This document shows positions 20,412-31,900 of a stretch of DNA of 64,000 nucleotides, piece after piece (positions within the stretch are counted from its first letter, which is position 1; every line of letters starts with the position of its first letter). Made by a program: the position numbers and the translations under genes. Where the stretch lies: the NCBI GenBank assembly GCA_016748015.1, contig JAAOMT010000134.1:1309726-1373725 (forward strand), written 5' to 3'. The notes beneath the pieces were generated by a model. That model was not told the origin of the DNA, did no database searches, and was given only the letters and a program-made list of their open reading frames with translations. This stretch comes from Geosiphon pyriformis. Lineage: Eukaryota; Glomeromycota; Glomeromycetes; Archaeosporales; Geosiphonaceae.

Positions 20412-22366
20412 GTGATGGAACCAGTTGGCTTGTCTGCTGATGGCTCTGGCTTAATTTTAACTGGTCTGGGGATCCGCCTAAATGTTAAAAAAAACTGTTT
20501 GGATAGTGTGTATTCTTGTGGTGCTTTACAAAAAAAACCAAGGAAGCATGTTGTTGGAGTGGGTATTATTGATTCATCTGCTGGCTTTTTGAGTCTTGAA
20601 GATGTGGTGGACATTGGTAAGAAGCCTACTTTGTCTTGGGGCAGTAAGGTGGATAGCAAAGCTAGTAGTATTAGTGGTCTGTCAGATATAGAGAACATGA
20701 GAAATATGGTCATTAAAAAAACAAGTTATGCAAATTTTAACAATTTGGTAATCAATAAAGACATGAATAACACAACACCATGAAAAACTTGTACCTGAAT
20801 GTACATGCTCAGCCAATCTCCAAAAGATCTGATGTTTATTTATATAAGCAATGTTAACAACAACGACATTATATTGCTTTTATCATCTAAGTTCATTGGA
20901 TTCAAACATTTTCCATTGGCTGAGTCATGTATTTTGGAAAAACGGAGCTTCAATTTGACCAAATCTTTTGCTCTTAATATTAAGCTTTCTGCAGTACTGG
21001 GTAAAACTTCCAGTGAAAAATTGTTCAATGTAAAAAAAATTTTTTATCAAGTAGATGGGTTTGGGGGAGCTTTTACTCTCTCAAATTTTCCAGAGATCAT
21101 CAGATCTTCCTTCACTTCTGAATTTAGTTTAAATAAGGCAAAAGAATTGGCAATCTGTAAAAAAATTCTTGTTAATAATAATCTAAGGAAGGTAAACATT
21201 TACTCTGATTGGGAAATAATTGTCAAAAAGATTCCAGACAATCTTCTCAAATCAGCTGTGAAATCTGTTTTTTCCAAATTTAGTAAGGTGGTATCTATTA
21301 AAATACAACTGATTGGTCTGTGGCAAAAAATCTTAATGGAGTTTGATTCATCTAAAGTAGTTAGTTTAGTTGTTTTCAAATAGTCTGTTCTTATGAGAAA
21401 AGATTCTGTGCATGTAACTTTGGCGATTGATGATAAGCAGTCATGAATGTCAAGAGACTAATATCAGACTTTGTTGTATACATTACCAGTTAGAACTATG
21501 GCTCATAATCTTTCTGATTTGTTGCTTTCTTATGATGAGAAAACATGTTTTATTGGTCACAATCTGAGTTCATATGTCCATAACAGATGTGCAATGGTTT
21601 GTTTTAAGGATGAGACATCCAGAGTGGCTGTTGTTGGTTCTATTCCAGTTTTTAAGGATGTGAATTTGCATTGGACTGGGCTTTTTTTGGCTTGTTGTAT
21701 CTGGTGTAAACAATTCAGTTATATGTCTGTTGATTGTGCAATGAGTAGAAATTTCAATGGTTATAGTAGACAAGTAACTACTTTTCAGGATCGAGTTTGT
21801 CTGGCCAACATTTATAAAAAAAAGCAGGCTCCAATTGTCCACCCAGTTTCTTTTGGTGGTAAAACTTGAGTTCAGTGCTTCTCCTCAAATTTTCTCTTCA
21901 GTCAGTTCTGGTGCTGGCTTATCTTTGGGTGTGAAGTTGCCCTTGTCTAAATCCAATTCTCTTGAAGTCTCTTGTTTGAATGATTATTTGGCAGCCTTGA
22001 AACACTCCTTGGAGCTCTTGTCTGACCAGGTTTCTGATATTCTGAGAAAGTTAAGTCTTGTTGAGTTAGCGTCTTTGGTTCCTTCCTTTTGTGCTTCTTT
22101 GCCAGCTGATCCTATGTCTGTGGCTTTGGTTTTGGATTCAAATATGGCTGTGAATAATGTGTTGCCACTTATTGTCTCTTTCTTTTCAGTTGTTATTGAT
22201 AAGTTTGCTGGTCATTTCGACCAAAGCAGTTCGAAGATTCTAATCTCTAAGATGAGTGGTTTGGAGTCAAAAATGGTAGCTCTGGAAGTGTCAGTTAATT
22301 TGGTCTTGGCAAAGTTAGATGTTTTGTGTTTGGGTTCAGGTTCTTCATTAAATTTATCCTACCCAT
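20412..22366 (+). pseudogene. LINE-B ORF1 (gag-like, RRM and zinc knuckle)
   Basis: Starting at ATG 20,415 (MEPVGLSADG), the protein has a Ser-rich N-terminal part (SWGSKVDSKASSISGLSDIEN), a middle part (FYQVDGFGGAFTLSNFPEIIRSSF), an RRM-like domain at about 21,190-21,420 (WEIIVKKIPDNLLKSAVKSVF, GLWQKILMEFDS, RKDSVHV), a zinc knuckle at about 21,690-21,740 (CIWCKQFSYMSVDC, where the usual His is Tyr), and a Leu-rich C-terminal coiled coil (21,835-22,368). Stops at 20,781, 21,381 and 21,444 and a frameshift near 21,860 break it. Likely role: RNA-binding particle protein. Confidence 0.82.
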
Positions 22367-22373
22367 AAATGAT

Positions 22374-23100
22374 TTGGTTTGGAAATTTGCTATGTGTAAT
22401 GTTTGGAGTATTAATGTTTCTGTAAAACAAATAGACATTGTGTATTGGTATGTGAATTCTGGTAGTCTTGTGTTTTTTATCATAGAAACTAAATTACAAT
22501 CTTGTGTCAGGTTTTGGATTGCTAATAAATTTGAGGGTGTACATGTTTTTACATCTGGTTTGGATAATAGATTCTTTGGGACCAGGATGGCTATGATTAT
22601 GAACAATTCCTTGGCTTGTTATGTGTTCAAGGTAGAGAAAATTCCTGGTCAAGTTCTTTCAGTCTGACTTTTATTTAGAGGCAAGCTGTTGGTTACGTTT
22701 TTGGGTTTGTACATTGGTGCTTCTTCTGAAACTAGGTTTGGTCAAGCTCTGAAGGTAAACTTTTTGATTGTGAAGGCTGTCAACTCCAGTACTTTTGTGG
22801 TTTTGGGTGGGGATTTCAATGAGAATGGATCTGAGAGAAATGCTAGCTTTAAGTTCTGTAGAAATTTGGGTTTGGTTAATTCATTCACCAGCCATTAGTT
22901 AATTAATTTTTCCACATAAAGCAATTCTAAAGAAGTTGAAAAAATGATCAATTACATTTTTGTCAGTAAGAATTTATCTTCTGCTGTTGCTGGTTACCAA
23001 GTTTGCTCTGTGTTTAATTTCTTCAATACTAATCACAATGCTGTGTTGGTTTCAATTGGCCTGGGTAGGCTTTTAAATGTTCATTTGAACAGCTTGCACA
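22374..23100 (+). pseudogene. LINE-B APE-type endonuclease
   Basis: The APE motifs are all visible: Asn in CNVWSINV, Glu in FFIIETKL (about 22,475), the GGDFNENG loop (about 22,808-22,830) and the final NTNHNAVLV with the catalytic His (about 23,030). The enzyme nicks target DNA. TGA/TAG stops at 22,665, 22,676 and 22,896 split it. It follows ORF1 without a clear intergenic region. Confidence 0.85.
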
Positions 23101-24242
23101 AACAGACTAACAAAAATCATTGAAAATTCAAAATTAAGAATGCTAATGTCTCCAAGTAAGCCAAATTTAGGGATTGTACTTCTGCCAAACTTTTAGTTCT
23201 TGCTGACAAATTTTCTGGTACAAAATCTTGTGGTGATATGGATGCTATGTGGACAATTTTGGAAAAAACCATGGTGGCATCGGCTGATGAGGTTTTTTCA
23301 AGACATTGGTTCAGTGAGTTTTAGTGTTCAAGGAATAAACACTCTTCTAGGTTTTTTGGTTTGGAAATATTGGTTGCTAAAGTTGTTGGAAGATTCAGCT
23401 CTGATAATATGCTTGGGATTAATTGTCTTGTTAAGGTGTGGTCAACTCTAGATAATATTAAAACTTATGCTTTTAATAATGTGTTGTGTTTGGGAGTGAA
23501 ATCTGTAATAGTTCTCAAGCATTTGTTATTAGTTTGTAAAGGATACAGGAAGTCTAAAATGTATGAGTCAAGACTGGCTAAGGAAGCTTCTATTAGAAAG
23601 GCGATTGCAGAGTGTATGGAAAACTTTTGTTCTAACAAAAGTAGTATGATTTGGAGTGTTTGAAGCAGTTTTTTTGCAAAGTAGTTCTAAATCACTTGGT
23701 AGTGGAGGATGAGCTGGTTTTGGAGCCAGAAGAGATGAAATCGAGCATGGATAGAATTATGGAGGGCTGGACAAGAAAGTGTACAATGCCTTTGGTTTTA
23801 CTTGATCACTGAACTTGTCAGTACACATCTTTGGTCTATGTTAGAAATAATGTTTTTTCTGGTGTAATATGTGCAGTCAGTATAAATGAGTTGCTTTCAG
23901 TTGTTGGTGGTCTGCCTGATGGTAAAGCCACTAGCTTGTCTGGTATTCCCAATGAATTATGAAAGCATGATGGTAAGATGGTGTTGGAGTGCTTTTTGGT
24001 GCTGCTGAATACATGTTTGGATTCTGGTAGTGTGCCTGTATTGTGGAAGAGGGCTTGGGTTTCAATGATCCCTAAATCTTATAACTGGAATAGAGTTCTC
24101 ATGAACACTCATCTTATAGCTCTGATCGAAACTGCCAGAAAGATTCTGTCGAAAATTTTGTCTGATCATATTTCAATGGCATGTAGTAAGTTCAATGTTC
24201 TCTGGGATAATAACTTTTTGGTATTAAAGGATACATCCACAC
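23101..24242 (+). pseudogene. LINE-B reverse transcriptase, N-terminal part
   Basis: The region reads from the endonuclease-RT linker (KFRDCTSAKLLVLADKFSG) through LAKEASIRKAIAECMENF, the RT entry motifs (GLPDGKATSLSGIPNEL, then VPVLWKRAWVSMIPKS) and TARKILSKILSDHIS. It ends at KDTST, where the solo LTR is inserted. Stops at Trp positions (for example before SSFFAK near 23,662) break the frame. Confidence 0.83.
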
Positions 24243-25151
24243 TGTTACAGATGATTATTTGGGATCTCAAATCAAATAACAAATCCATAACTTGATACTC
24301 AATATCTTGACAAGGCTGGTGACACTAATACGTTGGTTGTATCTGAAGGTTTTAGAGTTGAGTTCTTTGTATAATGAACAGAGATTTAATTGATGATTTT
24401 ATCCATAGCTTCCTGAAACTGCAGTTTCATCAAATTTTTTTCTCAGTGTGGTGGCCAGTAATCCTCCTGGTAAGCTATCTTCAAATCTATGAGTGTTCTA
24501 TTCTTGTTTCATGGGTCTTTTACTAATTCCTATGACATCTGTATCTCAGCACTTAATCCTTAATCAATTTTAGTAAAACCAAAGAAATAACAAAAGAAAT
24601 AAAGAAAATAAAAGAAGATAAAGAATTTAACAAAAAGTAATTGCAAGTTAGTATCCTGTCAATAGCTGTGATCAAGAGCTATTATTCCAGTGTGGTTAAG
24701 TATCAATTACTATTAACATGAAGTGTTGATAGTAAAAAGTGGATTGAGATAATGAATAATTATTTATTGATATTTGTGATTTGGAAAGTTGCTTTAGATA
24801 AGATCTAAATAGAGAGGTTTTCTAACTCTGGATTCTTTTTTTTTTTTTTTTTTCTAATGTTACTGCTATATATACATAATTGATGTTCTACAAGATCGCT
24901 CATATTTCTAAGTGATGTGCTATGATTTTTTGAGCAATGCTCATATTGCTGAGCAATATGCTCTAATTTTCTAACATTGCTTCACATTCCTGAACAATGT
25001 GCCATGTTTTCTGGCATTGCTCTACATTGCTAAGCAATGTGTCATGATTTCTGACATTGCCCCACATTGTTGAGCAATGTGCTCATGTGCTAAATACTAT
25101 TCTCTTATTGGTCTGCTATTTTCCATATCTATTTTTTTTTTATGAGTAACA
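24243..25151 (-). mobile_element. Solo E-family LTR inside LINE-B RT
   Basis: The 909-bp LTR reads TGTTACAGATGATT at its left end and TATGAGTAACA at its right end, that is, a minus-strand E LTR. Flanks are acac (24,239-24,242) and atac (25,152-25,155), a 4-bp duplication with one mismatch. RT motifs resume directly afterwards. Its U3 array (about 24,886-25,097) is the CATTGCTCAGCAATG type. Confidence 0.9.
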
Positions 25152-25155
25152 ATAC

Positions 25156-26660
25156 AGTTTCCAGTATTTGTTGTTGGGTCAGTAGTTGAAAATGTTCTTA
25201 AAAAGAATAGAAAAATTTGGTTGGTTCTACAAGATATGCAAAAAACTTATGATTCAGTTGGGTGGCACCACTTAAGGAATAGTCTATAGTGTATTAAGAT
25301 GTGTGAGAAGTTCATCAGGTTTTTTGGTAGCATACATGAGAATAGGGTTAACAGAATAATGACTGATTTTGGTTTGTCAGATGATTATAAGGTGCATGAT
25401 GATTTGGATCAGGGTAAGGTCTTTTCACCTCTTTTTTGGAGAATCTTTTATGATCTGCTTTTGTGTGAAATTAAGAGGCATAAACATTTGTATAGGTATC
25501 GGATTAATTCTAAGTTTGTTTCAAAAACCAGCAGAATTGAGAATAGTGGTGGGAAGACTTCTTATTTTGCAGCAGGTGTGTTTGTTGATGACACTATCTG
25601 GGTTGGGAACTGTCAGGCATTCACACAGTTTGCTCTAGATATTGTCAGTGAGTTCTTTGAGATCAACAATATTTTTATTAACAGTAAAAAAACAGTAGCC
25701 ATTTCTATTAATCAGAACATCAAAGTTCTGTTATTGAATATTTGTGATTGTTTTATCACTATTACCAAAAAAAAAAAGTTCATCATTATTTGGGGATCTT
25801 TTTGTCTACTAATGACTTATCCAAGCTGAGTGTTGCTAAGATTTATTCTGATGTCCATTTTTTGTTAATGTTGTGCTCTAGAAGACCATTACAGATAAGC
25901 AATTCTCTTATTTAGTGTTGGCTGTCTTGCAGTCTATAATCAGTTATCAGACTCAGTTCAGTTTTGTTTTGTCAAACATGTGTCACAGATGGAATGTCAT
26001 GGTCAGAAAAAGTCTCAAGCTGAAAGCAGATTTGCCCTGTAACTTCTCTAATGCAGCTTTATATCATCTCTCTTTATATGGTCTAAAGCCTTTTATGTAA
26101 GTACAGTCTGAAATGAAGGTAGCTGCTTTGGTTTCTTTTTCCAATGCTATAGGCATTCTTGGTTGCTTGTTTGGTTATAGATTCTTGGACTTGCAGGTTT
26201 TGAGTTGGGCTTCTTTGAACTCTTTGCAGTTTTCTGTCAGGTTACATGTTAGTCCAGTGAACAATTTCTTAGCAGGATGGTAAAAATTTTTTTGGACAAT
26301 AAGCTCTCTTTAGCAAACAATCTTCTGAATGTTTTTCGTAGTTTTGGTCATTTTTCAATATTACTTGTCTTTGAGAAGTCTTTGTACTTTGATTCTGTCT
26401 CTTCTCTAAGGCATTTTGTAATTGCTTTTAGTGATTGGCTTTTTGATAGGAAGAGTGGATTGTTGGATTGGAAAACTTTTTATTACTGGAAAAGGTTGGA
26501 TCCATGTGGCCTTGTTCCTTATTGGTTTATGGTTGCATCTGAGTATTTAATAGGTCTGGGTTTGTTTTTGTCTGGTTTTGTTGAACTTGGTCAGTCGAAT
26601 ATTATGGATATTCTTGAGTCTGATGAGTTTTCTGTTGTAAAGGATGGTTTGCATGATATT
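25156..26660 (+). pseudogene. LINE-B reverse transcriptase, C-terminal part
   Basis: After the LTR come RT motif A (WLVLQDMQKTYDSVGW, catalytic Asp), motif B (DQGKVFSPLFWRIFYDLL) and motif C (AGVFVDDTIWVGNC at about 25,573-25,614, the two catalytic Asp). The thumb and connection region runs to about 26,660 with open stretches at 25,299-25,829 and 26,277-26,663. The catalytic triad is preserved even though stops interrupt the frame. Confidence 0.85.
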
Positions 26661-27100
26661 TGATCTGGTTCTTTTGAGGTGTTTACTGATGGGTCTTTAA
26701 GAAGAGCTGGCTCTGCTAGTATTACTAGTGGAGCAGCTGCTTATTTTCCAGTTTTGGATTTGGATGTTGGTGTTTCTGTTTATGGTTTTGTGTCTTCTAT
26801 GATGGCCAAATTACAGGCTGTCACCCTGTTCTTGAAATGTGTCTCATCTTTTAATACAGTATTTGTGCATTTTGACAGTCAAACTGCTATTAACACTTGC
26901 TTAGCTGAATTTTTTTCTGCTGTGCCTGATTTTTGCAACCCATGTTGGATTGAAAGATGTTACATTTTTAATCTAATTAGGGAAAAGGATTTAAATGTAG
27001 CTTGAGTCAAGGTTAAAAGACATTTAGGAGTCCATAGTAATGTGAAGACTGATTTGGCAGTAAGTGTGACTGTTTACTTTTCTTTTTCACTTTTAGTTGA
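26661..27100 (+). pseudogene. LINE-B RNase H domain
   Basis: RNase H residues appear in order: Asp in EVFTDGSLRRAGS (about 26,679), Glu-equivalent in MAKLQAVTLFL where Gln follows Leu, Asp in VHFDSQTAI (about 26,870), and VKVKRHLGVHSNVKTD at about 27,005-27,055 with His and Asp. A TGA at 27,003 stands where Trp is expected. RNase H after RT is typical of the I/Tad-like LINE groups. Confidence 0.8.
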
Positions 27101-27970
27101 GATGCGCAAACACTTTTTGGTAGCTGAAAACACATCTGTTTCTAGTAATGCTCACCATTTTGTTAAAGATATTTTTTGATCAGTTTGTTGTGCTCATTGA
27201 GAAGCTGGTTTTGGTCACAATGTGATTCCACAAGAGCTAATTGGTTGTGTGAACTGGGCTGCTATGACAAAGATGTGACATTCTAATTCTCACATGCTTA
27301 CCGGATTTACTAGTCGAAAGTCTTCTAACCTGTGCATATATCTAATAAAAGCTGTACACAGATAATTGCCAGTAGTAGTTAGAAAAAAGATGTATAACAA
27401 GTATTACTCTGGTGTGCTGTGTTTGTTGTATGACAAGATAGAATTCTCTGATCATGCTTTTATTTGTGCCCATGATATTGGTATTCATAGTAAGATTTTG
27501 GTTAAAGTTTCTGCTTATTGGTCTCTTTTGTCTGGTAGTTCTATCTTGTTTGTGTCTGCTGTTTTGTAGATTCTGTCTCAATGTTTTCTAGATGTTAGAT
27601 TGTATGCTGTAGTGTGTAAAAAATTTGTGTTGAGTGAATAGTGTAAAAAGACTTATGACACTTTTAATAATAAGAAAGAAATGGATGCTCAGGTTGTTGA
27701 TTTTGTGAAGTTTGTTGTTAAGTTACATCACATGAAGACATGGTTGGTTAGATCTAAACATAGAGTGGATATAAAGCAGATTGGTCTAATTCATAATAGT
27801 AGGGTGATTTCTGGGCTGTCTCATAGTGTGTTCTCAGTGCTATCTGATAAGGTGGTTAGATTGCTTGGTGTAATTGAGTCTTTTGTGGTTAGCTTTGATC
27901 ATTATGAGCCATGTAGTTTCTTTTCTGATCTGAGTGGTGTAGTACAAGTTAATATAGGGGTGTAGTATTG
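27101..27970 (+). pseudogene. LINE-B C-terminal region
   Basis: Open stretches at 27,366-27,569 and 27,681-27,965 belong to the end of ORF2. The segment SGVLCLLYDKIEFSDHAFICAHD looks like a degraded CX2C...H...C zinc motif often found after RNase H in fungal LINEs (second Cys now Tyr). The last part (WLVRSKHRVDIKQIGL ... VQVNIGV) ends at the stop of 27,963-27,965. No function beyond being part of ORF2 can be assigned. Confidence 0.65.
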
Positions 27971-28105
27971 CCTTGTCTGGCCTGAGTGATTAGCCACATA
28001 TAGTAAGTGTGTGAGTTGCTTTTAGTTTGGGTCATTTAGTTTGGCTCTATGTACTAGATAGCAGTTGGGCTTTACTCATTAATCACATTAATAAAAAAAA
28101 ATATT

Positions 28106-28440
28106 ATTATTTATTTATATTAAAAAATGGTCTTGTTGGTACATAATATATTATAATATTTAGTTTTATTACTATTAAACTTTAATTATTACTAATTAAT
28201 ATATAATAAAATAAACAGAATTGTTAAAAAAATTTTATATTGGTTTAAAAAATTATTGGTTATATACCAAATTACATAATTTGTTATACAGCTTAATATT
28301 TATTACAATAGTATTTGATTTATATAATAATAAAATATAAAATAATATTTGTTTTAATATATTATTTTATTACCAACTAGATTTATTATTTAATTTAAGT
28401 TTTGAAAATTTGAAAATAAGCCATCTTAAAAACAAAATAT
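28106..28440. other. AT-rich intergenic stretch
   Basis: About 330 bases of almost pure A/T between the LINE-B tail and the RPB2 3' flank. No gene, repeat array or alignable element was recognised. Confidence 0.6.
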
Positions 28441-28962
28441 TAATTACCATGGTTTTAATTGGAATATATGAATTAAATTCCACCATGTCTGTAATTGGTG
28501 ATTGAAACATTGATTTATATAAATAAAATTGCAACCACTAAATTGCAGGTCGAATTTGATAATTAAACCGATCGTATTCGGCTAGATGTATTATCTGGAT
28601 TAGTAATCAAATGTGTGACTGCCAATTCCTATTTGGTGGCGAGATAAATCTTGTCAAAAGTGGATTACAAAGACAATCCGATTGACACAAGAGTATCCAA
28701 TCTATGGTTTTTAAAATTTTCAGACAAACAATTTCAATGCTTCAAAGTCAAATATGGCCTTTTGAACTTACCTAACTTACCAATCTTACCTGAATCATTA
28801 ATTTTCGTTGCATAAATTCGATTTTTCTTTAATCACTTTCGATATTGGACTTGCGTTGACATTTATCACTAATTAACGAAAGTCTGAGGAGTAAAATAGT
28901 TACTTACCTTATAGTTATTGACAAGTGCTCAGTATCACAAATAATAATAATAAATTAAATTT
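28441..28962. other. RPB2 3' flank, non-transposon intergenic DNA
   Basis: The composition changes here: CpG appears repeatedly (accgatcgtattcggc, ggcgagat, tgcgttg), unlike the transposons. No open frame or RNA gene is recognisable. The minus strand has several sequences resembling 5' splice sites (GGTAAGT near 28,905; CAGGTAAGA near 28,791), so it may contain a transcribed non-coding or UTR region. Confidence 0.5.
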
Positions 28963-31900
28963 TTATGAAAATAATCTTGGGGAAATGTTCATAGCCATTA
29001 ATTCTTGGAACAACAGTTTACAAGCATACGGGATATGGATTTGTGAAATCTATTATTGAAAATTAGTTAATTTTGATAGAATTAGTTTTTGCAAAATAAT
29101 GTTGCAACTTACCTGCGTCGTATTCTTGCAAGCTTTACATTCAAATGTGTTTTTCTTGAGATTGGCAATGGCCATCAAACCACATATATCACAAACATGC
29201 ACACGATATGCATCTGACGCATCGAATAAACGTTCCTTATTTAAACAACCAAGAATGAGCTCAATATTAATAGTTAAAATAAATACTCAAGTCTTTTTCC
29301 TACCTTCAAAAACATGGCAACCCCGTGAGATATCATACAATCTCTTTCCATTTCTCCAAACCGTAATCCACCATCACGACTACGCCCCTCAACTGGTTGC
29401 CTGGTCAAAATTTGTACAGGTCCCCTGGCACGAGAATTACCAGTCCAAACTGGTTTCCCGTTTCGACGGACGTAGAAAATGTGACTAGGTACCTCAAGGC
29501 AATACACCTTACCACGATAATAAATAATTTCATCTTGCGATATTTTTGAATTGATCTGGGAAAGTTTATTAATTCCAGAACACTTATTTTTATATATCTC
29601 AATTTCCAAGACATATGTGCTCTTATAGTGCTGATCTTCTTCGTTGGAGACGGATATGCAGCTTATGTTGGCGGACCAACCAGCGTGAAGGCATAAGCGC
29701 TGCAATTCATCAGCAAGAAGGAATGACTTAGTGTAAAAAACATTTTTGCGCTGCCATTGCTTGAAATAGAGTTCAATCCCTATAATATTCTGCAGAAGAA
29801 GTTGGCATTGTCGAGCACTTAAACGCCACACCCAATCTGGTAGATGCTGCTTGCAGGGCTCAGACTTTAATGGTTGCAAATAATGGAGCAATTGTTGATC
29901 ATCAATGTAAATTTTTTGATTGTCCTCCCAGAATGCATAACCAAGGCGCGTAATGACCCCTTCCAGCAGATTTTTAACGAAACTTTTACTGGATTTTATC
30001 CAGACAAAGTGGCTGCTTGAATTTGAGCTGTGTTTATCATAAGATTTAGTGGTCCCACCTGCAATGATCCATATTCTAAAAAGATAGGAGAAAAATAAAA
30101 TTGTGAAGATGTATTTTGAAATCTTTTTAAAAACCACTCATCAGAAAACAAACCCAAAGAATTCAAGCCATGCGTTCATGTCTACAATACATTCCGAGTA
30201 GTTTTTATATGCAGGTAAAATAAATTGATGATCAAGCGCGGCCCAAATGGCACTCTTTTGGTATTTTACATGCTTGCCAAAAATGCTATCGGCTCGGTAA
30301 AGCCCAAATTTCCACTTTTGTGTTTTTGCAGAAGGTTGTGCTACCCACATCATGTGGTTTGTTGTAACCTGTAAATCAATATGGTTATTGTGTACGCGGT
30401 ACATCAATCCGTCAAAGTCGTAGCAATAAAATCGTAGCGGGCGTTCGTAAGCAAGGCGATTATCCTTTAAAGTAGCAATATTATCGGTTTTCTCAAGTTC
30501 GTAAAAATATTTCCAGCCGCTGTCCGTCAACACTTGATGATCAGGCGTCAGACAATGAATTTTGTCATCAACCATGTGTTTTAGTCGCTGATAATAAGTG
30601 GGTCCAAGGAAAACTTGTGCTGCTAATTTTCGCCCAGTATGTCCATTGTACATAACTTCAAATCCACGTGATTGATATCCTTGACTTCGAAGACTTGCAG
30701 AAATAGCTTCAACGGTTACTTCTGTAAATGGAGTTGCATCACCTTCACTCCCAGTTAAGGTTGATACCTAAAGAATTTTCTCGAGTTAGACAAGATCGGG
30801 AAAAAGAATATTAAACACTAGAAATTTAAAATAAAAGATTACTTTTCCAAGTAAGCACTCCACTAAATGTCCGATTGTCATACGACTAGGAATAGCATGA
30901 GGGTTGATAACTAAATCAGGAGTAATGCCCTCCGCAGTAAATGGCATATCCTCTTGTCGATAAGTAATACCGATGGTACCTTTTTGACCGTGACGACTAG
31001 CAAATTTGTCTAAAAAACCATCAAAAAATTATTATGTCTCAATTAGATAACCGTAGGATAGCAAATGGTTTTACATTTGGTAGGTATACTCTACCGCCCA
31101 TTTGAGGAATACGGGTGCTGCGAACCCTGACTTTCACGAATTTCATCCCTTCCTGGTTGGTAGTAACCATGACTTGGTCAACGATTCCCGTTTCTGTGCT
31201 TCGGAGTGGCGTCGAAGCATCACGTCTAGTATGAGTACTTTGACGCTGTCCAAGCTCCAGCGTATCAGGGGGTATTGGGGTTACTTTTCCAATAATTATA
31301 TCATCACCAGAAACACGCGTACCAGGGGCGACCAATCCATCATCTTCAAGTTTTTCATAAGTGCCATGTTTTAAACGGAGAGTCGTTTCTTTCGTTGGCT
31401 TTTCAAATTCTTCGATAGTCAACATCCCCTATTTATAAGATATGAAGAAAAAAAACCTTTATTCAGTAAACAACTATTTATCGTATGTAGAAATTTCTGT
31501 CAGTACGTACAACTTTCTTTTCTTGATCCATATAACTCCTGTAAAACATGCTTCTAAATAATCCCCGATCAATACTACTTTGATTCATGATAACTGAATC
31601 TTCTTGGTTGTATCCACTATAACACAAGATCGCAACGATTGCATTTTGTCCTGCAGGTAGTTCACGGAAACGTAAAAACTCCATAGCACGAGTAGTAACC
31701 AAGGGCTTTTGTGGATAGTATAGAATGTTTGCTAAAGTATCCATGCGTAATTGATAGTTTGTAACGTAGATACCCATTGCTTGTTTGCCCATAGCAGATT
31801 GGTAGGTGTTACGGGGTGATTGATTATGATCCGGAAATGGTATAATACTAGCACAGATACCCAAGATCATACTAGGGTGGATTTCACAATGAGTCCATGT

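Larger units (their letters stand above)
20285..28105 (+). mobile_element. LINE-B non-LTR retrotransposon, near full length, split by a solo LTR
   Basis: Order: ORF1 (20,412-22,366), endonuclease (22,374-23,060), RT (23,115-26,100, with 24,243-25,155 inserted), RNase H (26,664-27,100), a C-terminal region with Cys/His residues (27,180-27,960), a 3' UTR and an A-rich tail ending about 28,100. Stops and frameshifts are scattered, but long open stretches remain. The element copies itself by target-primed reverse transcription in related active families. Ends are approximate; no convincing target duplication was found. Confidence 0.88.

Noticed and set aside
29099-29488. Plus-strand open frame of 129 codons
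   Set aside because: It is antisense to the RPB2 C-terminal exons and the intein end; no independent support.
30141-30653. Separate gene starting at MYNGHTG with stop at 30,141
   Set aside because: The first residues are Rpb2 (YNGHTGRKL...KIH) and the stop lies in an intron with normal GT-AG borders, so it is one exon of RPB2.
31102-31374. Plus-strand open frame of 90 codons
   Set aside because: Antisense of RPB2 exon 12.
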